Source: an uncultured Mollicutes bacterium
GTDB taxonomy: Bacteria > Bacillota_I > Bacilli_A > RFN20 > CAG-288
Assembly (NCBI GenBank): GCA_900539865.1
Contig: UQDS01000003.1
Location: forward strand, 1-64,000
DNA length: 64,000 nucleotides
Direction of reading: 5' to 3'
Notes under the pieces: model-generated
The model's database searches: none
Seen by the model: only the letters and a program-made list of their open reading frames with translations
Told to the model about the DNA's origin: nothing
Shown: positions 63,972 to 64,000 of the stretch, one piece after another
Position numbering within the stretch: the stretch's first letter is position 1
How the letters are laid out: every line of letters starts with the position of its first letter
Position numbers and translations under genes: made by a program

Positions 63972-64000
63972 CACCGAGAATAACTCTTTGTAAAAACAAT

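Overview
The window reads as a chromosomal segment of a low-G+C Bacillota in the Bacilli, probably an uncultured gut-type lineage close to the Erysipelotrichales/Mollicutes branch. Support comes from an HPr kinase/phosphorylase, WhiA, the gene neighbourhood hprK-lgt-trxB-whiA, lipoproteins with Gram-positive signal peptides, a YfhO-type membrane protein, a yybP-ykoY-type leader and strong A/G-rich ribosome sites. TGA is a true stop: uvrA, the S41 protease gene and a 98-codon gene all end in it, so the Mycoplasma code is excluded. I see no rRNA, tRNA, CRISPR array or intact insertion sequence.

Layout: 1-4.3 kb holds a truncated reverse gene, a PHP phosphatase, a proline iminopeptidase and two tandem beta-propeller-like paralogues. 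4.4-8.9 kb is the str operon (rpsL-rpsG-fusA, then tuf with its own promoter), reverse strand. 9-13.2 kb carries a Bax-inhibitor-like membrane protein and glycolysis genes gapA, pgk, tpiA. 13.4-17.5 kb is hprK-lgt-trxB-whiA. 17.7-26.9 kb has uvrA, a PPi-type phosphofructokinase coupled to a YfhO-family protein, and a divergent O-antigen-ligase-like protein. 27-34 kb has a possible small RNA, a Nudix hydrolase, a 1532-residue helicase-nuclease resembling the Hhe defence protein, and eno.

34.7-46.2 kb is an alpha-glucan utilisation locus: amylomaltase, sugar-binding lipoprotein, two permeases, lipoprotein alpha-amylase, an unusually long ATPase (851 residues) and two unknown lipoproteins. The likely flow is surface cleavage of glucan, ABC uptake of maltodextrin, then MalQ and glycolysis using the enzymes encoded elsewhere in the window; HprK and a possible cre site suggest carbon-catabolite control.

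46.2-57.5 kb is a mix of uvrB/S41 protease/MFS, small metabolic genes, a DUF3137 protein, dus, and a DeoR regulator with a 1-phosphofructokinase-like kinase. 57.5-58 kb is a decayed RHS 3' end. 58.3-64 kb has a DEDDh exonuclease with a BRCT-like tail, a HAD phosphatase, and a P-type cation ATPase preceded by a manganese (yybP-ykoY) riboswitch.

Most striking: several genes whose promoter -10 box lies only 6-9 nt before the start codon (leaderless mRNAs), the triple-TOBE/coiled-coil ABC ATPase, a GH77 enzyme lacking the usual active-site Arg, S12 with Arg at the streptomycin-resistance position 88, and two unexplained RNA elements (27.2 kb and 46.25 kb). All family calls are from reading the sequence; no database search was run.
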